From contig OY759785.1 in NCBI GenBank assembly GCA_963662605.1, positions 1,860,001 to 1,924,000 on the forward strand: a stretch of DNA of 64,000 nucleotides, in the 5' to 3' direction. Made by a program: the position numbers and the translations under genes. Origin of the DNA: G963662605 sp963662605 (GTDB lineage: Bacteria > Bacteroidota > Ignavibacteria > Ignavibacteriales > Ignavibacteriaceae). This document shows, piece by piece, positions 24,179 to 34,400 of the stretch. How positions within the stretch are numbered: position 1 is the stretch's first letter; the number at the start of each line of letters is the position of its first letter. The notes beneath the pieces were generated by a model. That model worked only from the letters and a program-made list of their open reading frames with translations. It did no database searches and was not told where the DNA came from.

Positions 24179-25384
24179 CTAAATCATCTTCTTCCAGCGT
24201 TCATGTGCCAATTGGACGCTTCTATCTACATCGGCTAAAGGCAGAAGGAAGGAAATTCTGAATGAAGTGGTGGTTACGCCATCAAGCTCAATATTTTCCT
24301 TTTGCAGCAGGGAAATGGTCTCGTTCAGCACAAAGTTATCCTCGTTAATTCCATCTCCGATAAGTGACATAGCTCCGATGCCCAGTTCGAAATGGATATT
24401 GTCGCCGAACCGTTTTTCGAGTTCATCTTTGAGAGATTCCCATCCATAAATGTTTTTCAGAGACAATACAAAAGAGACGCTGTTCGGATTACCGGGGGAG
24501 CATGCTTTTGTGAAATTTAATTCTTTAATCGGAGCGTGTAACTCCTTTAATCTATTGATGATCCAGCTGAAGCTTTCAATATTGGCATGAAGGATAATTC
24601 GAACCAAATCCTTCTCATAAACAACTGCTTTAACACCTAATATCTGACCGGGAGCAAGCTTCCTGACAATAGTTTCACGTCCTTTGGTAAACGTGCTCCG
24701 GGCATAAATAGCTATGTTCGCATCCTTGGCAAATTGAACGGCCTCGGCATTGAGCACCTTTGCTCCCGCCTGTGCCATTTCCTGCATCAGCTGATACGAG
24801 ATTTCGGGGAGGTGCTTGGCATCTTTTACCACTGCCGGGTCGGTTGAATATACGCCGTCAATATCTGAATAAATCTCACAGCGCTCAGCGTTAAGTGCCG
24901 CGGCAAGAGCTACTGCAGAAGTATCCGAGCCGCCGCGTCCCAGAGTCGTAATGTCCTTTTTATAGCTGACACCCTGGAATCCGCCGACTACCACTACTTT
25001 ACCACTTGCAAGCTCGTCCTGCACACGGAATGGCCGGACTTCAATGACTCTCGCATCATTATGGCGGTCGTTAGTGATGATTCCTGCCTGAGAGCCGGTC
25101 AACGATACAGCTTCAATGCCGATATTATTCAGAGCGATACAAAGCAGTGACATGGTGATTCGCTCGCCGGTGCTGAGAAGCATATCCATCTCGCGCTTTT
25201 CGGGATTCTGAGTTATGCTGTGCGCCATTTCAATAAGCTGATTTGTCGTTTTTCCCATAGCGGAAACCACGACGACCACATCGTGATCCTGATTCTTGAC
25301 TTCGGCCACCATAGCCGCAATTTTATTGATCTTTTCTATATCGGCAACACTGCTGCCGCCGAATTTCTGAACTATTAAACTCAT
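24179..25384 (-). CDS. lysC: Aspartate kinase
   Basis: The 401-residue enzyme phosphorylates aspartate, the first step to lysine, threonine, methionine and diaminopimelate. The kinase domain (1-270) has KFGGSSV (7-13), VVVVVSAMGKTTNQLI, LLSTGERITMSLL, GFQGV, TTLGRGGSDTSAVALAAAL and YSDIDGVYSTDP. Two ACT domains (about 270-401) follow, the allosteric site for end-product feedback; the segment GIGAMSLIGDGI is the usual start of the second. It is monofunctional, not fused to homoserine dehydrogenase or decarboxylase. Which amino acid inhibits it cannot be told here. Monocistronic. Confidence 0.94.
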   Translation of the reverse strand: MSLIVQKFGGSSVADIEKINKIAAMVAEVKNQDHDVVVVVSAMGKTTNQLIEMAHSITQNPEKREMDMLLSTGERITMSLLCIALNNIGIEAVSLTGSQAGIITNDRHNDARVIEVRPFRVQDELASGKVVVVGGFQGVSYKKDITTLGRGGSDTSAVALAAALNAERCEIYSDIDGVYSTDPAVVKDAKHLPEISYQLMQEMAQAGAKVLNAEAVQFAKDANIAIYARSTFTKGRETIVRKLAPGQILGVKAVVYEKDLVRIILHANIESFSWIINRLKELHAPIKELNFTKACSPGNPNSVSFVLSLKNIYGWESLKDELEKRFGDNIHFELGIGAMSLIGDGINEDNFVLNETISLLQKENIELDGVTTTSFRISFLLPLADVDRSVQLAHERWKKMI

Positions 25385-25549
25385 ATTAAACCTGAATAAT
25401 TTTGCAAACTTGGGGAGATAAACTTGTTTATAGAATTACATAAAAAATACAACTTTAAAATATAAGTTTTAGCATATCTAAAAATGATTTAACAAAAATA
25501 TTATCGAAAAAAAACTAATGTATTCTGAGTCTTTTCACAAATTCCGGAC

Positions 25550-26893
25550 TTATCTATATAGTATTCTGTAATCGTGCGCCTTAACCGTGATGTTTCCGGA
25601 TGCTGATTCCTGATCTCCGGAAATTGCATCGGTCAGAGTGCCGATTCCCAGATTCCACTTTCCAGCATCAAAAGTGTAGTTACTATCGGAGGGATTAATG
25701 AGTACGACCACAAATTCCTTTCCGGATTCACGGATGAATGCAAACTGTTCGTTCTTTAATTCAAGCTGGCGGTAGCTGCCATATTTCAGAGCGGGAAGTT
25801 GTTCCCGTATGGAGGCAAACCGTTTTATCTGTTCGAGCAGATTTACATCGTTATGTTCATAGAGAGAACCGAGATTCAAATCGGGACGTAAGTCTGCGTC
25901 GGATGAAGTTGTTCTTTCGCCGCGAATACCGAATTCACTACCATAATAGATTGAGGGTATACCGGGCACCGTGTACATCAAACAATACACCAAAGCAATA
26001 TTCCGATAATCATTGAGCTGACTCGCGAGCCGGTTGACATCATGATTGTCGGTAAAGCTGTACAACGGCAGTCCTTTATATAATCCGGTGCTGCCGAATT
26101 GCCGATTGAGGGAGTAAGCAATCTCGAACATATTTTTATCGTTGAAGCTTGAGTACAAGCCTTTGTAGCATTCATAATTCGTGACTGAATGAAGAGTGCT
26201 TTCATTTGCCCACTTTTTATAATCGCCGTGAATGATTTCACCTAATAAGAAGAAATCCGGTTTCAATGCTTCCGTATGTGAGCGAAGAAGCTGTTGAAAC
26301 TGTATATCAACGCAATCGGCAGCATCAAGTCGGATGCCGTCAATGTTAAACTCCTGAATCCATGTTGTGACTGCGCCCAACAGATGCTGTACGCAATCAA
26401 CGTTTTGCAGATTGAGCTTGACCAAGCTATAATGATTATTCCATCCCTGATACGAAAACGGGTCACCCAAGGGACTGTGTGAACTAAAGTCCAATCCGGC
26501 GAACCAGTCGCAAAAAGGGGAGGCAGCTCCGTTTTCTTTAACATCGCGGAAAGCCCAGAAATCACGACCCACGTGATTGAAGACCCCGTCAAGAATCACT
26601 TTAATACCGTTTTGCTGTAATGCGGCGAAAAGCTCTTTCACTTCATCGTTCGTTCCGAGACGGCGGTCAATATTGTAGAAATCCGCAGTATCATATCCGT
26701 GAGAGGTGGATTCCCATATCGGACCGAAATATATTGCGTTAATGTGCAGCGATTTCAGATGTTCTATCCATTGGTATACTTTTCCTAAACGAAACTCGGG
26801 AGTGCTTTGAAACGTGTTATTATTCGGAGCGCCGGTAAAGCCGAGCGGGTAGATGTGATAGATGTGCATGTTGTTAAAACCGTTGATATTCAT
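25550..26893 (-). CDS. GH13 alpha-amylase-family glycosidase
   Basis: The 447-residue (beta/alpha)8 enzyme cuts or rearranges alpha-glucans. GH13 regions are intact: region I DGVFNH (102-107), region II GIRLDAAD with nucleophile D190, region III acid/base E219 in LLGEII, and region IV TDNHD with D285. A small C-terminal beta-domain (about 370-447) follows. There is no signal peptide and no N-terminal carbohydrate-binding domain, so it is probably a cytoplasmic maltodextrin-processing enzyme. A near-perfect palindrome 20 nt upstream of the start matches the one in front of the neighbouring TetR gene, so expression is most likely repressed by that regulator. Confidence 0.93.
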   Translation of the reverse strand: MNINGFNNMHIYHIYPLGFTGAPNNNTFQSTPEFRLGKVYQWIEHLKSLHINAIYFGPIWESTSHGYDTADFYNIDRRLGTNDEVKELFAALQQNGIKVILDGVFNHVGRDFWAFRDVKENGAASPFCDWFAGLDFSSHSPLGDPFSYQGWNNHYSLVKLNLQNVDCVQHLLGAVTTWIQEFNIDGIRLDAADCVDIQFQQLLRSHTEALKPDFFLLGEIIHGDYKKWANESTLHSVTNYECYKGLYSSFNDKNMFEIAYSLNRQFGSTGLYKGLPLYSFTDNHDVNRLASQLNDYRNIALVYCLMYTVPGIPSIYYGSEFGIRGERTTSSDADLRPDLNLGSLYEHNDVNLLEQIKRFASIREQLPALKYGSYRQLELKNEQFAFIRESGKEFVVVLINPSDSNYTFDAGKWNLGIGTLTDAISGDQESASGNITVKAHDYRILYR

Positions 26894-26912
26894 ATATTAA
26901 TCCTATATCTAC

Positions 26913-26926
26913 ATACCGTTAGGTAT
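26913..26926. promoter_or_regulatory. TetR-type operator before the amylase gene
   Basis: ATACC-GTTA-GGTAT is a 5+5 bp palindrome with a 4-bp spacer, 20 bp upstream of the amylase ATG. The same half-sites and spacer occur at 27515-27530 before the TetR gene itself (TATACC-GAAA-GGTATA). Two copies in the only two promoter regions of this gene pair make a TetR operator the natural reading. Confidence 0.75.
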
Positions 26927-26938
26927 ATTAAATAAAAA

Positions 26939-27505
26939 TTACGAGTAGATTCCGTGGCTGAACTGATGTACTGCCAAAAAGATGCTCTCTTCGTTTAATG
27001 TTAATTGATTTGAAAGTGCCAGTGTTATATAATTATTCATCATACCCCATAGAGTGAAGGCATACCGCTGATGCCTGCCGCGCATATTGCCGTGATGGAC
27101 GACAATTTTCTTAAACATATCCTCTAATGTCTGTAAGCTTTGTCCGATGTATGGGGCAATGGCTTCAAACGGTTCGCTTTGGGGAGAAGCATGTGAGGCG
27201 ATAAGCACGAAGCGGTAAAAATCCTTATTCTGCATCGCGAAAGTGCTGAGTGCTTTCAGAACTGCACATAGTGTTTTTGTGAGATCTTTATCATAGCGGA
27301 TGGCAGTTGATAGGGAATCCTGTAATCCTTGATAATGCAATGCAATCAGTGCATCAAGCAATCCGCGTTTGCTGCCGAAAAAGTGATACAGCGTCGGCTT
27401 GGTAATATTCGCACGCTTTGCTATTTCCTGAACGCCCGTCGCTTCATAGCCCTGAGCGGCAAATAACTCAAGTGACACTTGTAAAATTGTATTTTTGCTA
27501 TTCAT
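26939..27505 (-). CDS. TetR/AcrR-family transcriptional regulator
   Basis: The 188-residue regulator begins MNSKNTILQVSLELFAAQGYEATGVQEIAKRANITKPTLYHFFGSKRGLLDALI; this is a full TetR helix-turn-helix (about 5-50) and fixes the start at 27505 rather than at an upstream in-frame ATG at 27583, which would run through the operator. The remainder is the helical ligand-binding domain. Two palindromic sites TATACC-N4-GGTATA flank the gene's regulatory targets: one 10 bp before its own start codon (autorepression) and one before the GH13 gene directly downstream. The inducer is probably a sugar or oligosaccharide, by inference from the target. Confidence 0.92.
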   Translation of the reverse strand: MNSKNTILQVSLELFAAQGYEATGVQEIAKRANITKPTLYHFFGSKRGLLDALIALHYQGLQDSLSTAIRYDKDLTKTLCAVLKALSTFAMQNKDFYRFVLIASHASPQSEPFEAIAPYIGQSLQTLEDMFKKIVVHHGNMRGRHQRYAFTLWGMMNNYITLALSNQLTLNEESIFLAVHQFSHGIYS

Positions 27506-27514
27506 GTATGTAAA

Positions 27515-27530
27515 TATACCGAAAGGTATA
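27515..27530. promoter_or_regulatory. TetR autoregulatory operator
   Basis: TATACC-GAAA-GGTATA is a perfect 6+6 bp palindrome 10 bp upstream of the tetR-like start codon. It shares half-sites and spacer length with the site before the amylase gene at 26913-26926. Confidence 0.8.
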
Positions 27531-27540
27531 GTGATAAGCA

Positions 27541-27570
27541 AATAAAAAACCCCGATCAAATGACCGGGGT
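27541..27570 (-). terminator. Rho-independent terminator of the first T9SS cargo gene
   Basis: On the minus strand ACCCCGGTCA-TTTG-A-TCGGGGT forms a GC-rich hairpin followed by TTTTTT. It lies about 70 nt after the stop codon at 27639 and separates that gene from the TetR promoter. Confidence 0.85.
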
Positions 27571-27638
27571 CAAAAAACGTCACTATTTTACGGTGTGGCA
27601 GGCCAACGTACAGACCTGCACAATAATGACGGATTAGG

Positions 27639-30600
27639 TTACTTAAGGCACATCATTTTCTTCACTAACGTGATTTTCTTTCCTGAACTAAGTTCTTTGG
27701 CGCTTAGCTTATAAAGGTAAACACCGCTCGATAGTCCGTAAGCATTCATATTCAAAGAGTAATCATAGTATCCTGCCGGTGCCATATTGTTTACCATCGT
27801 TGCGATTTTTTGTCCGGTAATGGCGTACAGTTCAAGAGTAACTTGTGCATCCGAGGGCAGGGCATATGTTATCTTTGTTGATGGATTGAACGGATTAGGA
27901 TAATTCTGGCTGAGTTTGAATTCTTTGGGTAATCCGATGACCGCTTCGGTGTTTATTTTGCTGTATTCGAACGTGCCGTCGTTATCAATCATTTTCAGGC
28001 GGTATACATATTTTCCGCTGCTTAGATTTTTATCTACAAGGGCATACGATTGAGGGGAATTGCTGTAATTATGGGCATTCACTTCACCGATCGCTACCCA
28101 TGTCTCGGCGCCGCTTTTACTTCGCTCTGCAATAAACTTGCTGGAATTGATTTCAGTCGCGGTCGTCCATGCAAGATTGACATTCCTTCCGGCAACTGTT
28201 GCATTAAAGGTATTCAGCTCAACCGGCAGGGCATTAGCCTCATCAGATCCGATATAAAACAAGTTATTAAGATCACTTGCCATAAGGCTGTTCCTATTTG
28301 CGAGTGCCGAGCTATTTGTGCCTGTCCCGCTGCTAAATGTCCCTGGTGCAATTGAGTTTGCCAGAACGATATCTAAGTGAGAAGGAATTGAAATAAAGTC
28401 AGCGTTCTGAGCACTAATAGCTGCTGCCGAAAGTGATAGGGCAAATGCATCGCCGCTGAAACCGTTTCCGGTGTTTAATGTCCAACCCATGTTATGCCGC
28501 TTATTAATGAGCAAGGCGCCGGTTTCTGTGAGTACCGGGCTGAATTCAGTAGTCCCGGTCGCACTTGTATACTGTGCCGAAACGGTGCCTCCGGCTGCCG
28601 GAGTACCACTGAGATATACACTCGCGTCTGCCGTCGTTGTTCCCATCGGAAATCTACCTGCATCGCTGCCCGCACTGAGTGCTGCATTATCGAACCAGCG
28701 TGTAAATGTTCCGCTCCCGGTGAGGTGACCGCTTGTATAGACCAATGTTCCTTTTGATGATGTGCTGCTTCCGAGAGTCAAAGTATTTCCGTTCAGGTTG
28801 ACATTTCCACCGAGCGTGAGTGTCCCGTTGAGTGTAGGCCCGGACATTAATTTAACCGTGGAAGTGTTCGCGAAAGTCAGGTTGTTAAGCACGGATGATG
28901 CGGTAGGGACTTCATTACCCGTATTGAGTGCACTTGTACTTCCATAGATCAAGTTGACCTTACCCAGGAAAGTCGGAACGTTGGTTAAAGTCCCTGATAA
29001 TCGGCTTATTGTAGCACCATCTGCAAATTTCAGAACCACATTTGCATTTGAATTATCTACCGAGCCGGTTTTAAGAAATAGAACATTATTTATGGTTAAC
29101 GATTGGCTTGCGGCAGCCGACAAGGCCAGGATTGCACTGTTGTTTGTCTCAAGAGAATCTGAAATTACTCTGTTTGCCGCGAGAACCCAATTCTTCTTAA
29201 ATCCACCGGAGTAGCTTAACTCCAAGCGGGAGTAATCCATGTCGCGGACGTTTTGGTCAAACGATGAGGTTGAGTAGCGGACAGTACCGTTGTTTACAAT
29301 ATTCGGAGCGAAGTATGTTGTGCCCGAAGAAGTAAGGAAAATTCCACCGTCATCTATTTGCAGCGTAGTTGGTGTGGTAGCATTTGTGTACCAGATATTT
29401 ATCGAAAGCGAATTTTTAAAGGTACCGCCTTTTTTTATTCTCACAGTACCGGGATTAAAAGTATTGGCTGACCAGCTTCTGCCCGTGGGTATGTATAAGA
29501 TGCCGCCATCTTCAATGTCTATGTTCGTGAAGCTGATATTATTGGTAGTACCGCATCCAAGATAGACGGAGCCATATATGGTCATCTTGCCGATTTTTTC
29601 ACTTTCTTCGCCAATAAAGTTTCCTCGGCGGATATATGAGGATGAACCGACCATGTTGAACGTCGCTCCTGAATCTATCTGAATTGTCGGATATGTTGAA
29701 CCGAAGGCAACAGTTCTTCCTTCCATGTCATCCGTCGAACCAAGTTCAAATGTCCCGTTCATTACCTCCAAACTTGTACCGATAGCTAATTTATAATTGT
29801 TGCCGATACCTGTAGTAAATTTGCCTTGAGCCTTATCAATAATTACTTCGTTAAAACTGAATGGATAAGGGGAAGTGCTGGTTGTTCCCAGATTCGTCAC
29901 TGTTTGTTCAGCGGCTGTTCCGGAAAAGACGATTTTTGCACCGGCTTTCCAAGTTGTTTTAAAGAACGGATTCACCCGGTTGTCGTATCTGTTAAAATTC
30001 CCGAATATATAGAGGTTAGCGCTCATAACTAAGCGGGCAGTAGTATCACCAAACGAGATATTGTTACAATATGCCGCTGAATTTATTGTTATTGAGTGCC
30101 CGGCGGAAATAAGAACATCATGTAAAGAGTCAGGAATGGCGCCGCCTACCCATGTGCTTGTTGCATTCCAATTTCCGGTAGCTGCCGATGTAATAGTAGG
30201 CAGGGGAGGCAGGATAACAAATGAAACTGTGTCGCCGATGCCGGATCTGTTAATTGAGTTTATTCTGATTCTACAGTTCGTGGATGGAGTATTTGGAACA
30301 ACCCAATCAAAATTGTTTACTGCGGATGCGCTGATCTGTGTCCAATTACTACCGCTATCAGTTGAATAATATATTTGCATGGTATCTATACCATTACCGG
30401 ATATCCATTGAATGGATTTTGATTTTCCTGCATTCCAGGATTCAGCCGTTAACGGGGTCGCGATTTTTGTGAAACTCGCACGGCTGCCTGCATATTCTAC
30501 AGCAGCACGTACCATGTAATCTAAACCGGTTGTCATTTCGGGATGCGGCGAGTGAATGATGACTCTTCCTTTTCCAAAACAGCTTTGTGCAAAAGCGGTC

Positions 30601-31235
30601 GAGCCGATCATAGCTCCCGGTATAGCTCCATTTTCAGCAATCTCAGTAACAAACGTTGATAGTTTTACGTACGGAGGGAGAGTGTCTACTGACCCAGGAG
30701 CCATTAATGGTCCTTGCCAGTAAATGATCGTCACAGTATCCTGAGTGATACCATAAAACTCTTTACCTTCCTGAGTAAAATTAATTACAACTGGCCCATG
30801 ACCGCGATCCCAATGAGCGCCGTCAACTGCTTTTGCATTGAGGATTTTCAGTGACCATGAATATGCGGCAGAAGCCAGATACGCACCACCGCAGGTTCCG
30901 TAATATCCGCCTCCACGGTAGACAAAACTCCTGACGGAATCCAATCCTACGCTCTGTAAACTTTCCGCTTGTCCCGAGCCGCTACCACCGGGAACCAACA
31001 GCATATCAAAATTATTTAATACGCCGTTGCGGATGTCATCTCCCAATACCTCCGTATAGCGATATTTTGTGGTATCGGTAATACAGGCTTCGAACTTTGC
31101 CGCATCTCCCGTACCGACGCCTGCGTCATTATAGATGGCAATTTTAATCGGGTATGTCTGGGCAACAAGAATGCTGTTATTATTCAGAATGAGGAGTAAA
31201 AACAGAAGTGATGAATAACGTAGAAATTGTTTCAT
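27639..31235 (-). CDS. T9SS cargo protein with BPL_N glutamine-amidotransferase-like domain
   Basis: The 1198-residue protein has a signal peptide (to about residue 26, LVAQ). Residues 28-245 are a class-I glutamine-amidotransferase-like (BPL_N) domain: LLVPGGSGSG at 79-88, nucleophile elbow YGTCGGAYLAS with C115, and the His/Glu pair in HSPHPE (H231, E233). Residues about 255-345 are an Ig-like sandwich (WNAGKSKSIQWISGNGIDTM). Residues 350-980 are a long repetitive beta region with a G8-like start (TGNWNATSTWVGGAIPDSLHDVLISAG), followed by a beta-helix. Then FN3-like LNTFNATVAGRNVNLAWTTATEIN and a C-terminal T9SS type A sorting domain (LSQNYPNPFNPSTKITYALPS... to VKKMMCLK). Exported and attached to the surface. 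Paralogue of the neighbour 31454-34537. Enzymatic activity outside the cell is unproven. Confidence 0.88.
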   Translation of the reverse strand: MKQFLRYSSLLFLLLILNNNSILVAQTYPIKIAIYNDAGVGTGDAAKFEACITDTTKYRYTEVLGDDIRNGVLNNFDMLLVPGGSGSGQAESLQSVGLDSVRSFVYRGGGYYGTCGGAYLASAAYSWSLKILNAKAVDGAHWDRGHGPVVINFTQEGKEFYGITQDTVTIIYWQGPLMAPGSVDTLPPYVKLSTFVTEIAENGAIPGAMIGSTAFAQSCFGKGRVIIHSPHPEMTTGLDYMVRAAVEYAGSRASFTKIATPLTAESWNAGKSKSIQWISGNGIDTMQIYYSTDSGSNWTQISASAVNNFDWVVPNTPSTNCRIRINSINRSGIGDTVSFVILPPLPTITSAATGNWNATSTWVGGAIPDSLHDVLISAGHSITINSAAYCNNISFGDTTARLVMSANLYIFGNFNRYDNRVNPFFKTTWKAGAKIVFSGTAAEQTVTNLGTTSTSPYPFSFNEVIIDKAQGKFTTGIGNNYKLAIGTSLEVMNGTFELGSTDDMEGRTVAFGSTYPTIQIDSGATFNMVGSSSYIRRGNFIGEESEKIGKMTIYGSVYLGCGTTNNISFTNIDIEDGGILYIPTGRSWSANTFNPGTVRIKKGGTFKNSLSINIWYTNATTPTTLQIDDGGIFLTSSGTTYFAPNIVNNGTVRYSTSSFDQNVRDMDYSRLELSYSGGFKKNWVLAANRVISDSLETNNSAILALSAAASQSLTINNVLFLKTGSVDNSNANVVLKFADGATISRLSGTLTNVPTFLGKVNLIYGSTSALNTGNEVPTASSVLNNLTFANTSTVKLMSGPTLNGTLTLGGNVNLNGNTLTLGSSTSSKGTLVYTSGHLTGSGTFTRWFDNAALSAGSDAGRFPMGTTTADASVYLSGTPAAGGTVSAQYTSATGTTEFSPVLTETGALLINKRHNMGWTLNTGNGFSGDAFALSLSAAAISAQNADFISIPSHLDIVLANSIAPGTFSSGTGTNSSALANRNSLMASDLNNLFYIGSDEANALPVELNTFNATVAGRNVNLAWTTATEINSSKFIAERSKSGAETWVAIGEVNAHNYSNSPQSYALVDKNLSSGKYVYRLKMIDNDGTFEYSKINTEAVIGLPKEFKLSQNYPNPFNPSTKITYALPSDAQVTLELYAITGQKIATMVNNMAPAGYYDYSLNMNAYGLSSGVYLYKLSAKELSSGKKITLVKKMMCLK

Positions 31236-31401
31236 AGTACTTCCTGGTATTTGAGGGAATTTGTCCTATGTACTGAGTCAATTATTATGCCATCCAAAAC
31301 CCTACGTTTTATAATTTTTTTAAATCATTGGTAGGGGGTGTGGGCAATTTCAGCGCCTTTTTGAGAATTATCATCCCTTAGAAGAGTAGAGCCAAAAATA
31401 T

Positions 31402-31430
31402 AAAACCCATCTCGTATTGAGATGGGTTTT
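31402..31430 (-). terminator. Terminator of the second T9SS cargo gene
   Basis: AAAACCCATCTC pairs with GAGATGGGTTTT around a five-base loop, 24 nt after the stop codon at 31454. The U-rich tail on the minus strand is interrupted (TTTTATATTT). It lies in the gap between the two paralogues. Confidence 0.75.
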
Positions 31431-31453
31431 GGATAGAACTAAAAATCAATCTG

Positions 31454-34400
31454 TTATTTTACGAGCATGATTTTTTTCGTTGCCGTGTAACTGCCGGCTT
31501 TCAAATAGCTGAAATAAACGCCCGATGGTAATTCGGAAGCGTTGAAAACTACTGAATAACTTCCGGCTGCGCGATTATCATCAACAAGTGTCGCAACTTT
31601 TTTACCGAGAATATTGTATATACTCAATTGCACTTCAGATGCACGGGGTATATCAAAAGTAATTTGAGTCGTGGGGTTAAACGGATTCGGATAATTCTGG
31701 TGCAATGCATACTTTTTCGGTAAAGAATTCTTTTCTGCATCATGAATTGCGGTGAGATTAGGTGCATTTACCGTAAACTGCCCGAACGAAGTAAGCGAAC
31801 ATGTCATACTTCGGCTTGAAGCATCACCGGGAGTTCCGATAGCATTCCAGATGTTTCCATCGGCACTGCTATATATTTGTGAGTTGGTTAAATCTTTTCC
31901 ATTATCATCTGTTGCAATCCATGAGAATGTTGTATTGCGGCCATTAACCGGTGCATTGTTAGAAGTGATTGACCATTTGCGTGCTATGCCGGGTTTTGTA
32001 TTGATAATGACTGTACCATTGACACCTGAGGCGCGGGTAAGGGTGACTTTACCGAGATCATCGGCACCACTCGCTATTGATAATCCCGCTCCACCGAACG
32101 TTGAAGCACCCGAACCTACATTTCGCGAAGTTATCAGATTGCCGATAACATACGCTCCTGACTTTTCCATGATGGTGGCAGTATCACCGAGCGTAAGTGC
32201 GTTGCCTCCGGTCAGTAATGAGCCGGATGTAAATTTGCATGTTCCTTCAATTTTGCGACTGCTATGTAACGTGACATTATACTTATTGTAGATGGTCACA
32301 TTCGGAGGCGCTCCGGTTTCAGGAAATTCATTGTCGGTTGTTGTTTGTGCAGCCGCTTGCGATGAGTATCCGTACTGAAGCGTGGCATCCGGTCCATAGG
32401 TCAGAGTAAATCCGTTTAAGCTTAATGTTGCCGAACTTTGCATAGTGAGTGTGCCGTTTACTGTCGTATTCACACCTAATAATTTTGCAGCCGTGCCTGT
32501 TAAAACCAGATTAGAGTATGTTGTAATACCGGCAGGAAGTGTGGACGCTGCTGTACTATACAATCTCATAGTGCTTCCGGTATTTAGTGTAACTGAAGCA
32601 GGAACACTTACCGTGCCTGAGGTTGAGTAATATTCACCACCGGAATTGACAACGAGTGCAGTCGGGGTGGTCGTGTTGGCAAACCAATATGCCGTGTTGA
32701 TGCTGCTTTTTAAAAGTCCGCCGTCTTTTATGGTGATTGTGCCGGGATTAAGAAGGCTTGCAGCCCATCCTCTGCTTGTGGGTATATACAGAGCTCCTCC
32801 GTTCTCTACATCAATGCCGCCAAAATTTAATCTGTTGGTAGAGCCGGAGGCAAGATATGCTTCGCCAAAAACCGTCAGTTTTCCAATCTTCGAAGTTTCT
32901 TCTCCGGTAAAATTACCTCTTCTGATATGGGATGATGATCCCATCATATTGAACACGGCACCCGAATCAACAACAATTGCGGGAGTGGTCGGTGAGCTTG
33001 CAATGTTTCTTCCTTCAATATCATCAGTTGAACCGAGTTCAAATGTTCCGCTGACAATTTCCAAACTTGTCCCAATGCTGATTTTCAGGTTACCGCCAAA
33101 GCCGGTAGTAAATTTACCTTCGGATTTGTCAATGACAAGCTCTTCAAAACTGAGCGGGTAGGGGCTTGTACTTGTTGTTCCGAGGTTCGTAATGGTCTGT
33201 TCAGCAGCTGCTCCTGTAAAAACAACTTTAGCACCTGCCTGCCATAAACTTGATGTGTTGTAAAATGGATTCACTGAAGTGCTGAATCTGTTGAAGTTAC
33301 CATAAATATAGAGATTGGCGTTAATTGCCAGGCGCGCATTGGCATCACCGAATGAAATGTCATTGCAATAACCGGCTGCATCCACTGTGACTGTGTGGCC
33401 TGCTGCAATTGATACGTTATGCAGGGAGTCGGGGAGAACTCCACCTGTCCAAGTGCTTGGGGAACTCCAATTTCCGCTGGCGGCAGAGGCGATAGTCGGC
33501 AGGGGCGGGAGTATGATAAATGAAACAGTGTCGCCGATACCGGCTCTGTTAATGGAATTGATTCTGATTTTACAGGTAGTTGATGGAGTATTCGGAACAA
33601 TCCAGTCATATTTATTTACTGCGGTTGCACTTACCTGAGTCCATGTGGCGCCGTTATCAGTCGAGTAGTTAATCTGCATCGTATCAACGCCATTGCCCGA
33701 AATCCATTGGATGGATTTTGATTTTCCTGCGTTCCATTCATCGGCAGATAATGGAGTTGCTATTTTTGTAAAGCTGGCACGGTTGGCGGCATAATTAACA
33801 GCTGTGCGAACCATGTAATCTAAACCGGTTGTCATTTCCGGATGCGGTGAGTGGATGATGACTCTTCCTTTTCCAAAACAGCTTTGCGCAAAAGCAGTGC
33901 TTCCTATCATCGCACCGGGTATTGCACCGTTCTCTGCAATTTCCGTAGCAAACGTTGCTAATTTAACATACGGTGGGAGCGTGTCAACTGCACCGGGTGC
34001 CATTAACGGTCCTTGCCAGTAAATAATCGTAATGGTGTCCTGGGCGAGTTTGTAAAAATCTTTTCCTTCTTTTGTGAAGTTAAGAACAACAGGTCCGTGT
34101 CCACGTGCCCAATGAGCTCCATCAACTGCTTTGGCATTCAGTATTTTCAATGACCACGAATATGCAGCGGATGCCAGATACGCGCCGCCGCAAGTTCCGT
34201 AATATCCGCCGCCGCGGTACACAAAACTCCTTACTGAATCCAAGCCGACATCCTGCAGGCTTGCTGACTGTCCGGAACCGCTTCCTCCCGGAACCAGAAT
34301 CATATCGAAGTTATTCAGAATACCTGCCCGTATATCCGCTCCGGAAACCTCGGTGTATTTATACAAATTCGTGTCTTTAATGCATGCTTCAAATTTGGCC

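Noticed and set aside
28050..33638. Many open frames of 60-180 codons on the plus strand opposite the two T9SS cargo genes
   Set aside because: They are shadows of the repetitive, Ser/Thr/Asn-rich coding sequence on the minus strand and encode no plausible protein.
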